A stretch of 44,646 nucleotides of DNA from Verrucomicrobiota bacterium. GTDB lineage: Bacteria; Verrucomicrobiota; Verrucomicrobiia; Opitutales; UBA953. Location of the stretch: assembly GCA_016871415.1 (NCBI GenBank), contig VHDL01000016.1, positions 1 to 44,646 of the forward strand, written 5' to 3'. Shown piece after piece: positions 15,705-23,884 of this stretch (position 1 is the first letter of the stretch; each line of letters starts with the position of its first letter). The notes under the pieces were generated by a model that was not told where the DNA came from, did not search any database, and saw nothing but the letters and a program-made list of their open reading frames with translations. Position numbers and translations under genes: made by a program.

Positions 15705-16406
15705 TCAAGCGAGATCGAAGAGGAGGGCTTCCATGGGGCCGGAGGATTTGAAGGAGCAGGCGCCGGGATCTTCAGTCAAGACGGCGTCTCCGACGGAAAG
15801 CTTGACGCCGCGGACATCCACTTCGCCGGCGATGAGCTGGAACCAGAGGCCCCTGCCCGCCCGAAGCTCATGCGTGACGACGCCTCCGGCCAAAGTCTTC
15901 ACGCGATGGACGTCCGCGTCCTGACTGATGGTGGCGGAACCTTCCCGGCCGTCCTTTGAAATGATGAGCACCTTATCGGCGGCGAGCTGTTCGGGCGTGG
16001 GCGTCCACTCCGCGTAGCGCGGACGCAGGCCCGGACGTTCGGGCTCGATCCACACTTGGATGAGGTGCAGGCGATCGGTCTTGGACGGATTGTATTCGCT
16101 GTGCCTCACCCCGCTGCCGGCGCTCATCACCTGGATCTGCCCGGGCCGCAACTGGGCGTGGTTGCCGAGGCTGTCCCGATGCTCGATGACCCCCTCCAGC
16201 ACGTAGGTGAAGATCTCCATGTCCCGGTGCCCATGGGGAGGAAACCCGGCCACGGGGGCCACGATGTCCTGATTGATGACCCGCAAGGACCGGAAGCCCA
16301 TGTGGGCGGGGTCATGGTAGTCCGCGAAACTGAAGCTGTGCCTGGCCACGAGCCACCCGTGGTCGGCGAAGCCCCTCTCACCCGAGCGCCTGATCTTGAA
16401 GCCCAT
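15705..16406 (-). CDS. Pirin family protein (YhhW-like)
   Basis: A 233-residue bicupin of the pirin family, matching the length of E. coli YhhW (quercetin 2,3-dioxygenase activity in vitro). The N-terminal cupin keeps the four metal ligands His58 and His60 (PPHGHRDME) and His102 and Glu104 (GVRHSEYN). The family opening ARHSFSFADY is present at 21-30. No signal peptide, so cytoplasmic. Physiological substrate unknown; pirins are commonly tied to redox or stress responses. The DoxX-like gene follows on the same strand. Upstream is the tRNA-Pro gene on the opposite strand. Confidence 0.92.
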   Translation of the reverse strand: MGFKIRRSGERGFADHGWLVARHSFSFADYHDPAHMGFRSLRVINQDIVAPVAGFPPHGHRDMEIFTYVLEGVIEHRDSLGNHAQLRPGQIQVMSAGSGVRHSEYNPSKTDRLHLIQVWIEPERPGLRPRYAEWTPTPEQLAADKVLIISKDGREGSATISQDADVHRVKTLAGGVVTHELRAGRGLWFQLIAGEVDVRGVKLSVGDAVLTEDPGACSFKSSGPMEALLFDLA

Positions 16407-16462
16407 GCCTTTGTCATGTGGGAAACCGATGCGCAGGCAAACGGGGCCGGCTGGGTTTTGGG

Positions 16463-16490
16463 TTGAACTCCGCCTCGGCGCCTGCTCAAT
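16463..16490 (+). promoter_or_regulatory. Candidate tRNA promoter
   Basis: TTGAAC (16463-16468) and CTCAAT (16485-16490) are spaced by 16 bases and end 14 bases before the tRNA. The -10 match is partial, so the call rests mainly on position and spacing. Confidence 0.35.
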
Positions 16491-16504
16491 CGACGCTCCT
16501 TTGT

Positions 16505-16581
16505 CGGGCTGTGGCTCAATCTGGTAGAGCGCTGCTTTCGGGTAGCAGAGGCTGAGAGTTCAAATCTCTCCAGCCCGACCA
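16505..16581 (+). tRNA. tRNA-Pro (anticodon CGG)
   Basis: A full cloverleaf folds by eye: acceptor CGGGCTG/CAGCCCG, D stem GCTC/GAGC, anticodon stem CTGCT/AGCAG with loop TTCGGGT (anticodon CGG at 16539-16541, reading CCG), T stem GAGAG/CTCTC with loop TTCAAAT, discriminator A and an encoded CCA (16579-16581). The C1-G72 pair and A73 are the usual bacterial tRNA-Pro identity elements. It stands alone, followed 8 bases later by a strong terminator. Confidence 0.97.
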
Positions 16582-16588
16582 CTTAAAA

Positions 16589-16621
16589 AGACCCCGGGGA
16601 CGTCCACCGTCCCCGGGGTCT
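16589..16621 (+). terminator. Strong terminator after tRNA-Pro
   Basis: A perfect 14-bp stem, AGACCCCGGGGACG (16589-16602) with CGTCCCCGGGGTCT (16608-16621), has a 5-base loop and is followed by CCTCTTGT. It ends the tRNA transcript. Confidence 0.88.
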
Positions 16622-16667
16622 CCTCTTGTGGGTTGTGCCCCATGCCCGGGAGAAGTCTACTCCGACC

Positions 16668-17744
16668 ATGCGTCCGACCGCCCTGCTCCTGCTTGCGCTG
16701 GCGGCCCTCCTGACTTCCTGCGACGCAGGCCGCGAGCCCTCCCGCCCGCTGGTGCTGGCGCACGTGATGCCGTGGTTCGAGACCAAGGAGAAGTCAGGCG
16801 GCTGGGGCTGGCACTGGACGATGGACCGCAAGGATCCGTCGAAGGGCGAGATCGCCGCCCACCAGCGACCGCTCATCGGCCCCTACGACTCCTCGGATCC
16901 CGCCGTCGTCGCCTATCAGGTCGCGCTGATGAAGGCGGCCGGCGTCGATGGCGTCGTCATCGACTGGTACGGTCTCGGCGGATTCAAGGATTACGAATCC
17001 ATCCACCGGGCCTCGCTGTTGCTCATCACAGAAATCAAGAAGGCCGGCCTCCGTTTCGCGGTCTGCATGGAGGACAACATCGGCGCACGCTTCATGAAGG
17101 AAGCCGGCATGAAACGCGAGGAGGCGACGGCCAAGGTCGCCGAAGCCTTCGCCTGGCTGGAGGCCAACTGGCTGCGCGACGAGGGCTATGTGCGACTGGA
17201 AGGCAAGCCGGTGATGCTCATCTTCGGCCCGCAGTACCTGCAGGAGAAGGAATGGCTTGTCATCCGCAGGCGCATGACCTCCGAACCCCTGACCTACGTC
17301 CTGCCGCACCTCAGCGCCACGCCGGGGGTCGACGGGCGCTTCGTCTGGATACCGGTGTACGACGGACGCACGGTCGCCCCGGAGGCCTGGAAGGCCGAAC
17401 TGGCCGCATGGCAGCAAGGTCCGAAGGAAGACCGGCGCATCGCCGCGGCCTTCCCGGGCTACCATGATTTCTACGCGCAGGCCGGCGCGCGGCCCAGCTA
17501 TGGACGCATCGAAGACCGCGGCGGCGCCACCTTCGCGGAATCACTCAAGCTCGCGATGACCAGCGGGGCGTCCATCGTGCAGATCGCCACTTGGAACGAC
17601 TACGGCGAAGGGACTGCGGTCGAGCCGACGGTCCAGCAGGGACACCGCGATCTTGAGACCCTCATGCGGCGCCTGCGGCCCGGGGCCGACCCGACCGAAC
17701 TGACCCGGATCACGGAGCGATTCCTGAAATCCCAAGGCCGCTGA
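16668..17744 (+). CDS. GH99/GH71-like lipoprotein
   Basis: A 358-residue predicted lipoprotein: basic start, hydrophobic core and lipobox LTSC with Cys18 as the lipidation site. The mature part looks like the GH99/GH71-like (endo-alpha-mannosidase or glycan hydrolase) TIM barrel found in Bacteroidetes and Verrucomicrobia: VMPWFETK near 28, GWGWHW, a DGVVIDWYG segment near 100-110, and TWNDYGEGTAVEP near the end. It probably hydrolyses or binds a glycan at the cell envelope; substrate unknown. The ATG at 16668 is used because it starts the lipoprotein signal; an in-frame ATG at 16626 lies just beyond the tRNA terminator and would disrupt the signal. Confidence 0.8.
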   Translation: MRPTALLLLALAALLTSCDAGREPSRPLVLAHVMPWFETKEKSGGWGWHWTMDRKDPSKGEIAAHQRPLIGPYDSSDPAVVAYQVALMKAAGVDGVVIDWYGLGGFKDYESIHRASLLLITEIKKAGLRFAVCMEDNIGARFMKEAGMKREEATAKVAEAFAWLEANWLRDEGYVRLEGKPVMLIFGPQYLQEKEWLVIRRRMTSEPLTYVLPHLSATPGVDGRFVWIPVYDGRTVAPEAWKAELAAWQQGPKEDRRIAAAFPGYHDFYAQAGARPSYGRIEDRGGATFAESLKLAMTSGASIVQIATWNDYGEGTAVEPTVQQGHRDLETLMRRLRPGADPTELTRITERFLKSQGR

Positions 17745-17768
17745 AAAGGGAGGGCATCACCCTATAAA
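17741..17768 (+). promoter_or_regulatory. Candidate promoter for the DUF1549/DUF1553 pair
   Basis: CTGAAA (17741-17746) and TATAAA (17763-17768) are spaced by 16 bases. The -10 box is a good match in otherwise GC-rich DNA. It overlaps the stop of the upstream gene and would give a leader of about 45 bases. Confidence 0.4.
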
Positions 17769-17820
17769 AAGAAAGCGTCCCGGGGTTGCAGTCGTCCGTG
17801 CCGGGGGTTTGATTTTTCCC

Positions 17821-20268
17821 ATGAGGGCGCCCCTCCTACTGCTGCTTTCCTTCGTCTCCCTCGAAGCCGCGGACCGCAAGGTCTCCTTCAGCCGGGAGAT
17901 CCGTCCCATCCTCTCGGAGAACTGCATCGCCTGCCACGGACCCGACGACAAGGGGCGCAAGGGCGAGCTGCGGCTCGATGACGAGCAGGACGCCAAGCGC
18001 GACCGTGACGGCGAACGGGTCATCGTGCCGGGCGACCCGGAAAAAAGCCTGCTCATCGCGCGCATCCTCTCGAAGGACCCCGACGAGGTGATGCCGCCGC
18101 CCAAGCAGCACAAGACCATCCCCGCCGCGCAGGTCGAGCTGCTCAGGACCTGGATCCGTCAAGGCGCCCCTTGGGGACGTCACTGGGCCTACGAACCCGT
18201 CGTCCGGCCGTCCGTGCCGAAGAACGGCGAAGCCAATCCCGTCGACGCCCTCCTCGCCGAGCGTCAGAAACAGGAAGGCCTGAAATGGTCGGATGAGGCA
18301 CCCAAGAACGTGCTGATTCGCCGCGTCGCGCTCGACGTCACCGGCCTGCCGCCCACGCCGGAGGAAGTCACGCGGCTGGCCAAGGCCAGCCACGCCGAAG
18401 TCGTCGCGCACTTCCTCGCCAAGCCCGCCTACGGCGAACACTGGGCCCGCCAGTGGCTCGACCTCGCGCGCTATGCCGACAGCGCGGGCTACCCGAGCGA
18501 CCCTGGCCGCATCATCTGGGCCTACCGCGACTGGGTGATCAAGGCGCTCAACCAGAACAAACCCTTCGATCAGTTCGCGGTCGAGCAGCTGGCCGGCGAC
18601 CTGCTGCCGAACCCCACCGAGGACCAGATCATCGCCACGGCGTTCCACCGGAACACGATGACCCAGAACGAAGGCGGCACCAGCGACGAGGAGTTCCGCA
18701 ACGCCGCCGTCATCGACCGGGTCAACACGACCTACGCGGTGTTCATGGGCACCACCATGGCCTGCGCGCAGTGCCACACCCACAAGTACGATCCGATCAC
18801 CATCACGGAATACTTCCAGTCCTACGCCTTCCTCAACCAGAGCGCCGACAGCGACAAGAAAGACGAAGCCCCGCTCCACGAGATCTATCCGCCCGGCGCG
18901 AAGGCGCAGCGGGAACTCTGGATGAAGGAGAGCGCCGCGGCCGAAGCGGCCCTCAAGAAGACCGACCCGGCCTGGCTGGCCGGCTTCGACGAGTGGCTAG
19001 CCAAGAAGCCGAACCTTGCGGACAAACCCCTCAAGGCCGCCCTCGAGGCGCCCAAGGAGAAGCGGACGAAGGCCCAGAACACCCTGCTCCGCCAGCATTA
19101 CGTCCGCAACGTCTCGCCGGCGACGAAGGCCCAGCGCGCCCTTGCCGATGGCCTCAAGCAGAAGATCGCCCAAAGCGCCCCGGTGACCGTGCCGGTCATG
19201 CAGGACCTTCCCAAGGACAAACGTCGCAAGACCTTCGTGCAGCTCCGGGGCAACTGGCAGGCCCTCGGCGAAGAAGTCGGCGAAGGCGTGCCGGTCAGCT
19301 TCGGGCGATGGGACGCGAATTACCCCACGAACCGCCTCGGGCTCGCCCGCTGGATCGTCAGCCGCGACAATCCTCTCACCGCGCGGGTGACCATGAACCG
19401 CCTCTGGGAGTCGGTCTTCGGCGTGGGCATCGTCCGCTCGAGCGAAGAGTTCGGCAGCCAGGGCGATCTCCCGTTGCACCCCGAGCTGCTGGACTGGCTC
19501 GCCGCCGAGTTCGTCGAGAGCGGTTGGGACACGAAGAGGATGCTGACGCTTCTGCTGAACACCCGCGCTTATCGTCAGGCCTCCGCCAGTGTCGCTCAGC
19601 TCAACGAGAAGGACCCGGATAATCGTTTCGTGGCGCGAGGCCCGCGCTTCCGCCCTTCCGGCGAGATGCTCCGCGACCAGACGCTCGCCGTGAGCGGCCT
19701 GCTCAGCGCCAAGATGTTCGGCCCCCCCGTGCGCCCCATGCGCCCGAACATGGGCCTGAGCATCGCCTTCGGCGGCTCGGGCGACTGGCAGACCAGCGTC
19801 GGCGAAGATCGCCACCGCCGCAGCGTCTACACCGACACCCGTCGCAGCACGCCCTACCCCAGCTTCGCGACCTTCGACGCGCCCAACCGTGAGACGTGCG
19901 TGATCCGGCGCGACCGCTCGAACACGCCCCTCCAGGCGTTCGTCACCTTGAATGACCCCGTCTTCATCGAAGCAAGCCAGGCGCTCGCCCGTCGCCTCAT
20001 GAAGGAAGCCCCGACGGATGAGGCCCGCCTGCGCCTCGCCTATGCGCTCTGCCTCGCCCGTGAACCCGACGTCGCTGAGCTCACCACGTTGCAGACCCTG
20101 CTCGCCCGTTCGCTCCAGGAATACCGCGCCGACGCCAAGCTCGCCGAGCAGATGGCCACCCAGCCGCTCGGCCCGGCCGACAAAGGCACGGACCTCCCCG
20201 CCCTCGCCGCCTGGACCGCGGTCAGCAGCGTCATCATGAACCTCGACGAATTCCTCATGCGCCGCTGA
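17821..20268 (+). CDS. Planctomycete-type cytochrome, PSCyt1/DUF1549/DUF1553
   Basis: An 815-residue exported protein: signal peptide about 1-18, N-terminal PSCyt1 domain with CIACH at 35-39, DUF1549 (about 130-335) containing a second heme motif CAQCH at 315-319, and DUF1553 (about 500-760). So it may carry two c-type hemes. Known in PVC bacteria as one half of a conserved pair with a DUF1501 protein, which follows 43 bases downstream. The exact reaction is not established; a role in envelope electron transfer coupled to polymer or sugar use is the common inference. The ATG at 17821 begins the signal peptide and has no Shine-Dalgarno sequence. It lacks the LamG insertion seen in the paralogue at 30647. 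Confidence 0.92.
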   Translation: MRAPLLLLLSFVSLEAADRKVSFSREIRPILSENCIACHGPDDKGRKGELRLDDEQDAKRDRDGERVIVPGDPEKSLLIARILSKDPDEVMPPPKQHKTIPAAQVELLRTWIRQGAPWGRHWAYEPVVRPSVPKNGEANPVDALLAERQKQEGLKWSDEAPKNVLIRRVALDVTGLPPTPEEVTRLAKASHAEVVAHFLAKPAYGEHWARQWLDLARYADSAGYPSDPGRIIWAYRDWVIKALNQNKPFDQFAVEQLAGDLLPNPTEDQIIATAFHRNTMTQNEGGTSDEEFRNAAVIDRVNTTYAVFMGTTMACAQCHTHKYDPITITEYFQSYAFLNQSADSDKKDEAPLHEIYPPGAKAQRELWMKESAAAEAALKKTDPAWLAGFDEWLAKKPNLADKPLKAALEAPKEKRTKAQNTLLRQHYVRNVSPATKAQRALADGLKQKIAQSAPVTVPVMQDLPKDKRRKTFVQLRGNWQALGEEVGEGVPVSFGRWDANYPTNRLGLARWIVSRDNPLTARVTMNRLWESVFGVGIVRSSEEFGSQGDLPLHPELLDWLAAEFVESGWDTKRMLTLLLNTRAYRQASASVAQLNEKDPDNRFVARGPRFRPSGEMLRDQTLAVSGLLSAKMFGPPVRPMRPNMGLSIAFGGSGDWQTSVGEDRHRRSVYTDTRRSTPYPSFATFDAPNRETCVIRRDRSNTPLQAFVTLNDPVFIEASQALARRLMKEAPTDEARLRLAYALCLAREPDVAELTTLQTLLARSLQEYRADAKLAEQMATQPLGPADKGTDLPALAAWTAVSSVIMNLDEFLMRR

Positions 20269-20282
20269 GGCACGACAACCTA

Positions 20283-20304
20283 CCCCCACCCCTACCCCTA
20301 CCCC
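20283..20304. repeat. C-tract repeat, quadruplex-capable on the minus strand
   Basis: Four C-runs (20283-20287, 20289-20292, 20295-20298, 20301-20304) are separated by A or TA. The minus strand therefore has four G-runs with 1-2 base loops, a canonical G-quadruplex pattern. It lies between the two genes of the DUF1553/DUF1501 pair, ending 8 bases before the DUF1501 ATG, where a Shine-Dalgarno sequence would be expected. Confidence 0.85.
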
Positions 20305-20311
20305 TTTCGAG

Positions 20312-21766
20312 ATGCACCCCCTTCGCGAAGCCCAGCTCAGCCTCCAGACCCGCCGCACGTTCCTGAGCAGCGTCGGCCAGTTCAGCCTCGGCGCCATCGC
20401 CCTGCACGCCATGCAGGCCGACCTGCTCGGCGCATCCGCCGCGCCGGCCAACCCGCTCGCTCCCCGTAAGCCGCACTACAAGGCCAAGGCCAAGCACGTG
20501 ATCTACCTGCACATGTCGGGCGGCCCGCCCAACCTGGATATCTTCGACCACAAGCCCGAGCTGGTGAAGCGCAACGCCGAGGACTGCCCGGATTCCTTCC
20601 TCAAGGGCCGCACCTTCGCCTTCACGACCGGCGTGCCCAAGCTCATGGGCTCGCCGCGGATGTTCAAGCAATACGGCAAGGGAGGCCTCTGGATGAGCGA
20701 TGCCGTCCCGAATTTCCATAAAATCGCCGACGATGTCACGCTCGTGAAGGCGATGCACACGGACCAGTTCAACCACGCCCCGGCGGAACTGCTCCTATTC
20801 ACCGGCCACAACCGCCAGGGCCGTCCCTCGCTGGGTTCCTGGGCCACCTACGGACTCGGCACCGAGAACCAGGACCTCCCGGGCTTCGTCACGATGATCT
20901 CCAACGGCGTCCAGCCCAGCGGCGGCCAAGGCTGCTGGGGCTCGGGCTTCATCCCGTCCGTCTACCAAGGCGTGCAGTGCCGCAGCAAGGGCGACCCCGT
21001 CCTCTTCGCCAACGACCCGCCCGGCATGACCCGCGACCTGCGCCGCGCCACGCTCGACGCCCTCAACGCGCTCAACCAGCGCCAGCAGGACGAGCTCGGC
21101 CACGCCGAGACGGTCACCCGCATCGCCCAGTATGAACTCGCCTTCCGCATGCAGGCCAGCGTGCCCGAGGTCATGGATATCTCGAAGGAGAAGCCCGCGA
21201 CGCTCGCCGCCTACGGCGCCCAGCCGGGCCAGGCCAGCTTCGCCAACAACTGCCTGCTCGCCCGCCGGCTCGTCGAGAAAGGCGTGCGCTTCGTCCACCT
21301 CTTCGACTGGGGCTGGGACTTCCACGGCACGAACCCCAAGGAAGACATCCGCGACGGCCTCACCGCCAAGATGGCCGCGACCGACAAGCCCGTGATGGCG
21401 CTCATCAACGACCTCAAGGATCGCGGTCTGCTCGACGACACGCTCGTCGTCTGGGGCGGCGAATTCGGCCGGACGCCTTTCCGCGAGGGCCGTACGTCCA
21501 AGGGCGAGGTGCTCGGCCGCGACCACTACCCCGACTGCTTCACGATCATGATGGCCGGCGGCGGCGTGAAGGGCGGCTTCCAGTTCGGCGAAACCGACGA
21601 GATGGGCTTCGCGGGCGTGAAGGACAAGGTCCACGTCCACGACCTGCAGGCCACCATCATGCACCTCCTCGGCTTCGACCACGAACGCCTCACCTACCGC
21701 TTCCAAGGCCGGGACTATCGCCTCACCGACGTGCATGGCCACGTCGTGAAGCAGATTCTTAGTTAG
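20312..21766 (+). CDS. Tat-exported DUF1501 protein
   Basis: A 484-residue DUF1501 protein. The N-terminus has a twin-arginine motif (TRRTFLSS, near 13-20) and a weakly hydrophobic stretch, so it is probably exported folded by the Tat route. Family landmarks are MSGGPPNLDIFDHKPEL near 67 and [10 protein letters not shown] near 385. The fold belongs to the alkaline phosphatase/sulfatase-like group, but the family reaction is not established. It pairs with the upstream DUF1549/DUF1553 cytochrome, so one partner uses Sec and the other Tat. The stop codon lies at the edge of a G-rich repeat whose first G run includes the final base of the TAG. Confidence 0.92.
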   Translation: MHPLREAQLSLQTRRTFLSSVGQFSLGAIALHAMQADLLGASAAPANPLAPRKPHYKAKAKHVIYLHMSGGPPNLDIFDHKPELVKRNAEDCPDSFLKGRTFAFTTGVPKLMGSPRMFKQYGKGGLWMSDAVPNFHKIADDVTLVKAMHTDQFNHAPAELLLFTGHNRQGRPSLGSWATYGLGTENQDLPGFVTMISNGVQPSGGQGCWGSGFIPSVYQGVQCRSKGDPVLFANDPPGMTRDLRRATLDALNALNQRQQDELGHAETVTRIAQYELAFRMQASVPEVMDISKEKPATLAAYGAQPGQASFANNCLLARRLVEKGVRFVHLFDWGWDFHGTNPKEDIRDGLTAKMAATDKPVMALINDLKDRGLLDDTLVVWGGEFGRTPFREGRTSKGEVLGRDHYPDCFTIMMAGGGVKGGFQFGETDEMGFAGVKDKVHVHDLQATIMHLLGFDHERLTYRFQGRDYRLTDVHGHVVKQILS

Positions 21767-21906
21767 GGACAGGGGCAGGGACAGGGGCAGGGATAGTTAT
21801 GGAGAGGGAAGAAGGCGGAGTCAGTTCCCTGACTTTTCAAACCCCTTGCCTCTGGTGTCTCCCTGTCCCTGTCCCTGTCCCTGCCCCTGCCCCTGTCCCT
21901 GTCCCT
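21766..21906 (+). repeat. Facing G-rich and C-rich arms between genes
   Basis: The left arm 21766-21793 alternates GGGACA and GGGGCA; the right arm 21861-21906 alternates CCCTGT and CCCTGC. They are imperfect inverted copies separated by 67 bases and could pair as a long hairpin in RNA. Each strand also has enough G-runs for a quadruplex. A CATCC-rich pyrimidine tract (about 21907-21955) continues to the next ATG, leaving no room for a Shine-Dalgarno sequence. No gene lies in the 194-base gap. Confidence 0.85.
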
Positions 21907-21960
21907 TCATCCTTTATCCCCCATCCCTCATCCTCCATCCTCCCTTCTCACCCCCTCCCC

Positions 21961-22932
21961 ATGCGACGCCTGCTCATCCTCTGCGCCTCCGCCCTGCTCG
22001 GCGCCGACGCCCCCAAGAAGAAGGCCCCTGCGCCCAAGGCTCCCGAACCGCCCGTCTACCTGACCGTCGAGACCGCCGGCCCCGATTTCCCCCTGCAGGG
22101 AGAATACGCCGACGCCAAGGCCCACCCGGGAATCGGCGCGAACGTGATCGCCCTCGGCGACGGCAACTTCCGGCTCGTCCTCTTCCGTGACGGGCTCCCC
22201 GGCCTCGGCGACGGGCTCGGCAAGTCGCGCCTCGAATCTGAGGCCCGTCGCGAAGGCGACCGCATCGTCTTCAAGCAGGCGACCCTTGCGGAAGGGAAGC
22301 TCGTCGGGTCGCTCGACGGCAAGGACTTCACCCTGCCCCGCCTCGTGCGCGTCTCCCCCACCATGGGGCTCGCCTCACCGCAGGGAGCCACGGTCCTCTT
22401 CGACGGCCGAAGCGCCGACGCCTGGGTGGACGGCAAGATCGACCCCCGTGGCCACCTCGAGGCCAACACGAAGACCAAGCAGGCCTTCACCGATTTCAAG
22501 CTGCACCTCGAATTCTTCCTGCCGTTCAAGCCGCTCGGCCGCGGCCAGGGTCGCGCCAACAGCGGCGTCTACCTGCAGCACCGCTACGAGGTGCAGGTGC
22601 TGGACAGCTTCGGACTGGCGGGCTTGGACAACGAATGCGGCGGCATCTACAAGAACGCCGCGCCGCGCCTCAACCTCTGCCTGCCTCCCCTGCAGTGGCA
22701 GACCTACGACGTCGACTTCACCGCCGCCAAGTTCGACGCGGACGGCAAGAAGACGGCCGACGCCGTCGTCACCGTCCGGCACAACGGCGTGGTCGTGCAC
22801 GACCGCCTGGCCCTCAAGGGCGCGACCCCCGGAGGCGCCTTCAAGACCGAGGTGCCCGCACCCGGCCCCATCTACTTCCAGGGCCACGGCAATCCCGTCG
22901 TCTACCGTAACGTCTGGCTGGTGGGGAAGTAA
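21961..22932 (+). CDS. Secreted DUF1080 (3-keto-disaccharide hydrolase-like) protein
   Basis: A 323-residue exported protein: signal peptide about 1-15, a Lys/Pro-rich spacer, a small N-terminal region (about 35-135) and a C-terminal DUF1080 domain (about 140-322), seen in VLFDGRSADAW, the SGVYLQHRYEVQVLDS block and the closing PIYFQGHGNPV. Members of this Pfam family (3-keto-disaccharide hydrolase) cleave 3-oxidised glycosides or bind glycans. The first 46 bases of the gene match the start of the unrelated gene at 27717 except at one position. The frame is open upstream to 21799, but that part would translate repeat DNA, so the ATG at 21961 is preferred. Confidence 0.88.
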   Translation: MRRLLILCASALLGADAPKKKAPAPKAPEPPVYLTVETAGPDFPLQGEYADAKAHPGIGANVIALGDGNFRLVLFRDGLPGLGDGLGKSRLESEARREGDRIVFKQATLAEGKLVGSLDGKDFTLPRLVRVSPTMGLASPQGATVLFDGRSADAWVDGKIDPRGHLEANTKTKQAFTDFKLHLEFFLPFKPLGRGQGRANSGVYLQHRYEVQVLDSFGLAGLDNECGGIYKNAAPRLNLCLPPLQWQTYDVDFTAAKFDADGKKTADAVVTVRHNGVVVHDRLALKGATPGGAFKTEVPAPGPIYFQGHGNPVVYRNVWLVGK

Positions 22933-22943
22933 GCCCCCGAGAG

Positions 22944-22967
22944 AGCTAGGGCCAGGGCTAGGGCTGG
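22944..22967 (+). repeat. CTAGGG-type word repeat
   Basis: AGCTAGGGCCAGGGCTAGGG-type tandem words follow the DUF1080 stop by 11 bases. The same vocabulary occurs at 9977-10007 and, inverted, at 36248-36269. The rest of the 135-base gap holds only the IclR operator. Confidence 0.75.
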
Positions 22968-23034
22968 AGGGCCGGAGGACAAGATCCATGGGTTAGCTCC
23001 CTAGGGACTTACCCCTGTCCGTCCTGAAACTGTT

Positions 23035-23066
23035 TGCTACTTATGAAAATACTTTCATTTGTAGCA
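23035..23066 (+). promoter_or_regulatory. Palindromic operator at the IclR start codon
   Basis: A 32-base dyad: left arm TGCTACTTATGAAA (23035-23048), centre ATAC, right arm TTTCATTTGTAGCA (23053-23066). Twelve of the 14 arm positions pair. The core ATGAAA-N4-TTTCAT resembles known IclR-type sites such as KdgR. It ends 1 base before the ATG of the IclR gene, is AT-rich against a GC-rich background, and is best read as an autoregulatory operator that also controls the two genes downstream. Confidence 0.75.
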
Positions 23067-23067
23067 T

Positions 23068-23883
23068 ATGGCTTTACCCCGCCCATCCCGCTCCGCGCGC
23101 AAAGCCGTCGCCGACTCCGGCTTCAGCACGCCCGGACTAGACCGTGCTTTGGCGATCCTAAGCTGCCTTGGCGCCCATCCGACCGGCCTGAGCCTTTCGG
23201 AGATAGCCGCCGAGCTGGGACTATCCACCAACTTCGTCTACCGCACCACGCAGTCCCTCGTCGCGCACGGCTACCTGCTCCGCGACGCCGCCAAGCGTTA
23301 CTCGCTGGGCCCTGGCCTCCTGCGCCTGAGCCAGCCGTTCGTGGACGACGTCCCCCTGGCCGAAGCCGCGCTGCCGGCGATGCGCTGGCTCAGCGAACAG
23401 ACCGGCGAAGCCGCCCACCTCGGGATGATCTCCGGCGACGAAGGAGTCGTGCTGGAGCGCGTCATCGGCACCGCCCCGATCAAGTTCTACGTCGAGCGGG
23501 GCGTCCGGTTTCCGCTTCACACCAGCGGACCGGGCAAGGTGATGCTGGCCTTCCGGGGCGAAACCGAACGCGCTGAGATCGCGGGTCGCCTGAGCTTCGA
23601 ACGCTTCCAAGCGCACACGATCTCTAATGCCAAGGCCCTCCTTGCCTGCTTGCAGGACGTCCGCCGCCAAGGCTGGGCCACCGACATGGGCGAGCACGTC
23701 GAAGGCCATAACTGCGTGGCTGCGCCGATCTTCGACGCCACGGGCGAAGCCATCGCCAGCCTCTGGATCACCGGCACCAGCCAGCGACTGGACGCCCGCC
23801 GCATAAAGGAACTCACCCCGGTCGTGAAGAAGGCAGCCCAGATCGCGTCCGAAGCGTTGCAGCCCAAGGCCGTCCTGCGCTGA
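23068..23883 (+). CDS. IclR-family transcriptional regulator
   Basis: A 271-residue regulator. A basic N-terminal extension (1-22) precedes the winged helix-turn-helix (about 24-80, with LSLSEIAAELGLSTNFVYRT) and a C-terminal ligand-binding domain (about 90-265). No signal peptide, so cytoplasmic. IclR proteins often sense carbon-source metabolites and repress or activate catabolic genes. A strong dyad ends next to its start codon, so it probably regulates itself. The DUF1592-type cytochrome gene begins 1 base after its stop, making this the only complete regulator in the window and tying it to that cytochrome pair. The ligand cannot be inferred from sequence. Confidence 0.93.
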   Translation: MALPRPSRSARKAVADSGFSTPGLDRALAILSCLGAHPTGLSLSEIAAELGLSTNFVYRTTQSLVAHGYLLRDAAKRYSLGPGLLRLSQPFVDDVPLAEAALPAMRWLSEQTGEAAHLGMISGDEGVVLERVIGTAPIKFYVERGVRFPLHTSGPGKVMLAFRGETERAEIAGRLSFERFQAHTISNAKALLACLQDVRRQGWATDMGEHVEGHNCVAAPIFDATGEAIASLWITGTSQRLDARRIKELTPVVKKAAQIASEALQPKAVLR

Positions 23884-23884
23884 G

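Noticed and set aside
16505-16581. tRNA gene as an integration site for a genomic island
   Set aside because: No repeated 3' tRNA end, integrase or change in base composition is visible on either side within the window.
17779-17817. Possible terminator or attenuator (CCCGG/CCGGG then TTTGATTTTT) before the gene at 17821
   Set aside because: The stem is only 5 bp with a 17-base loop, so it is too weak to call, although the T-run is notable.
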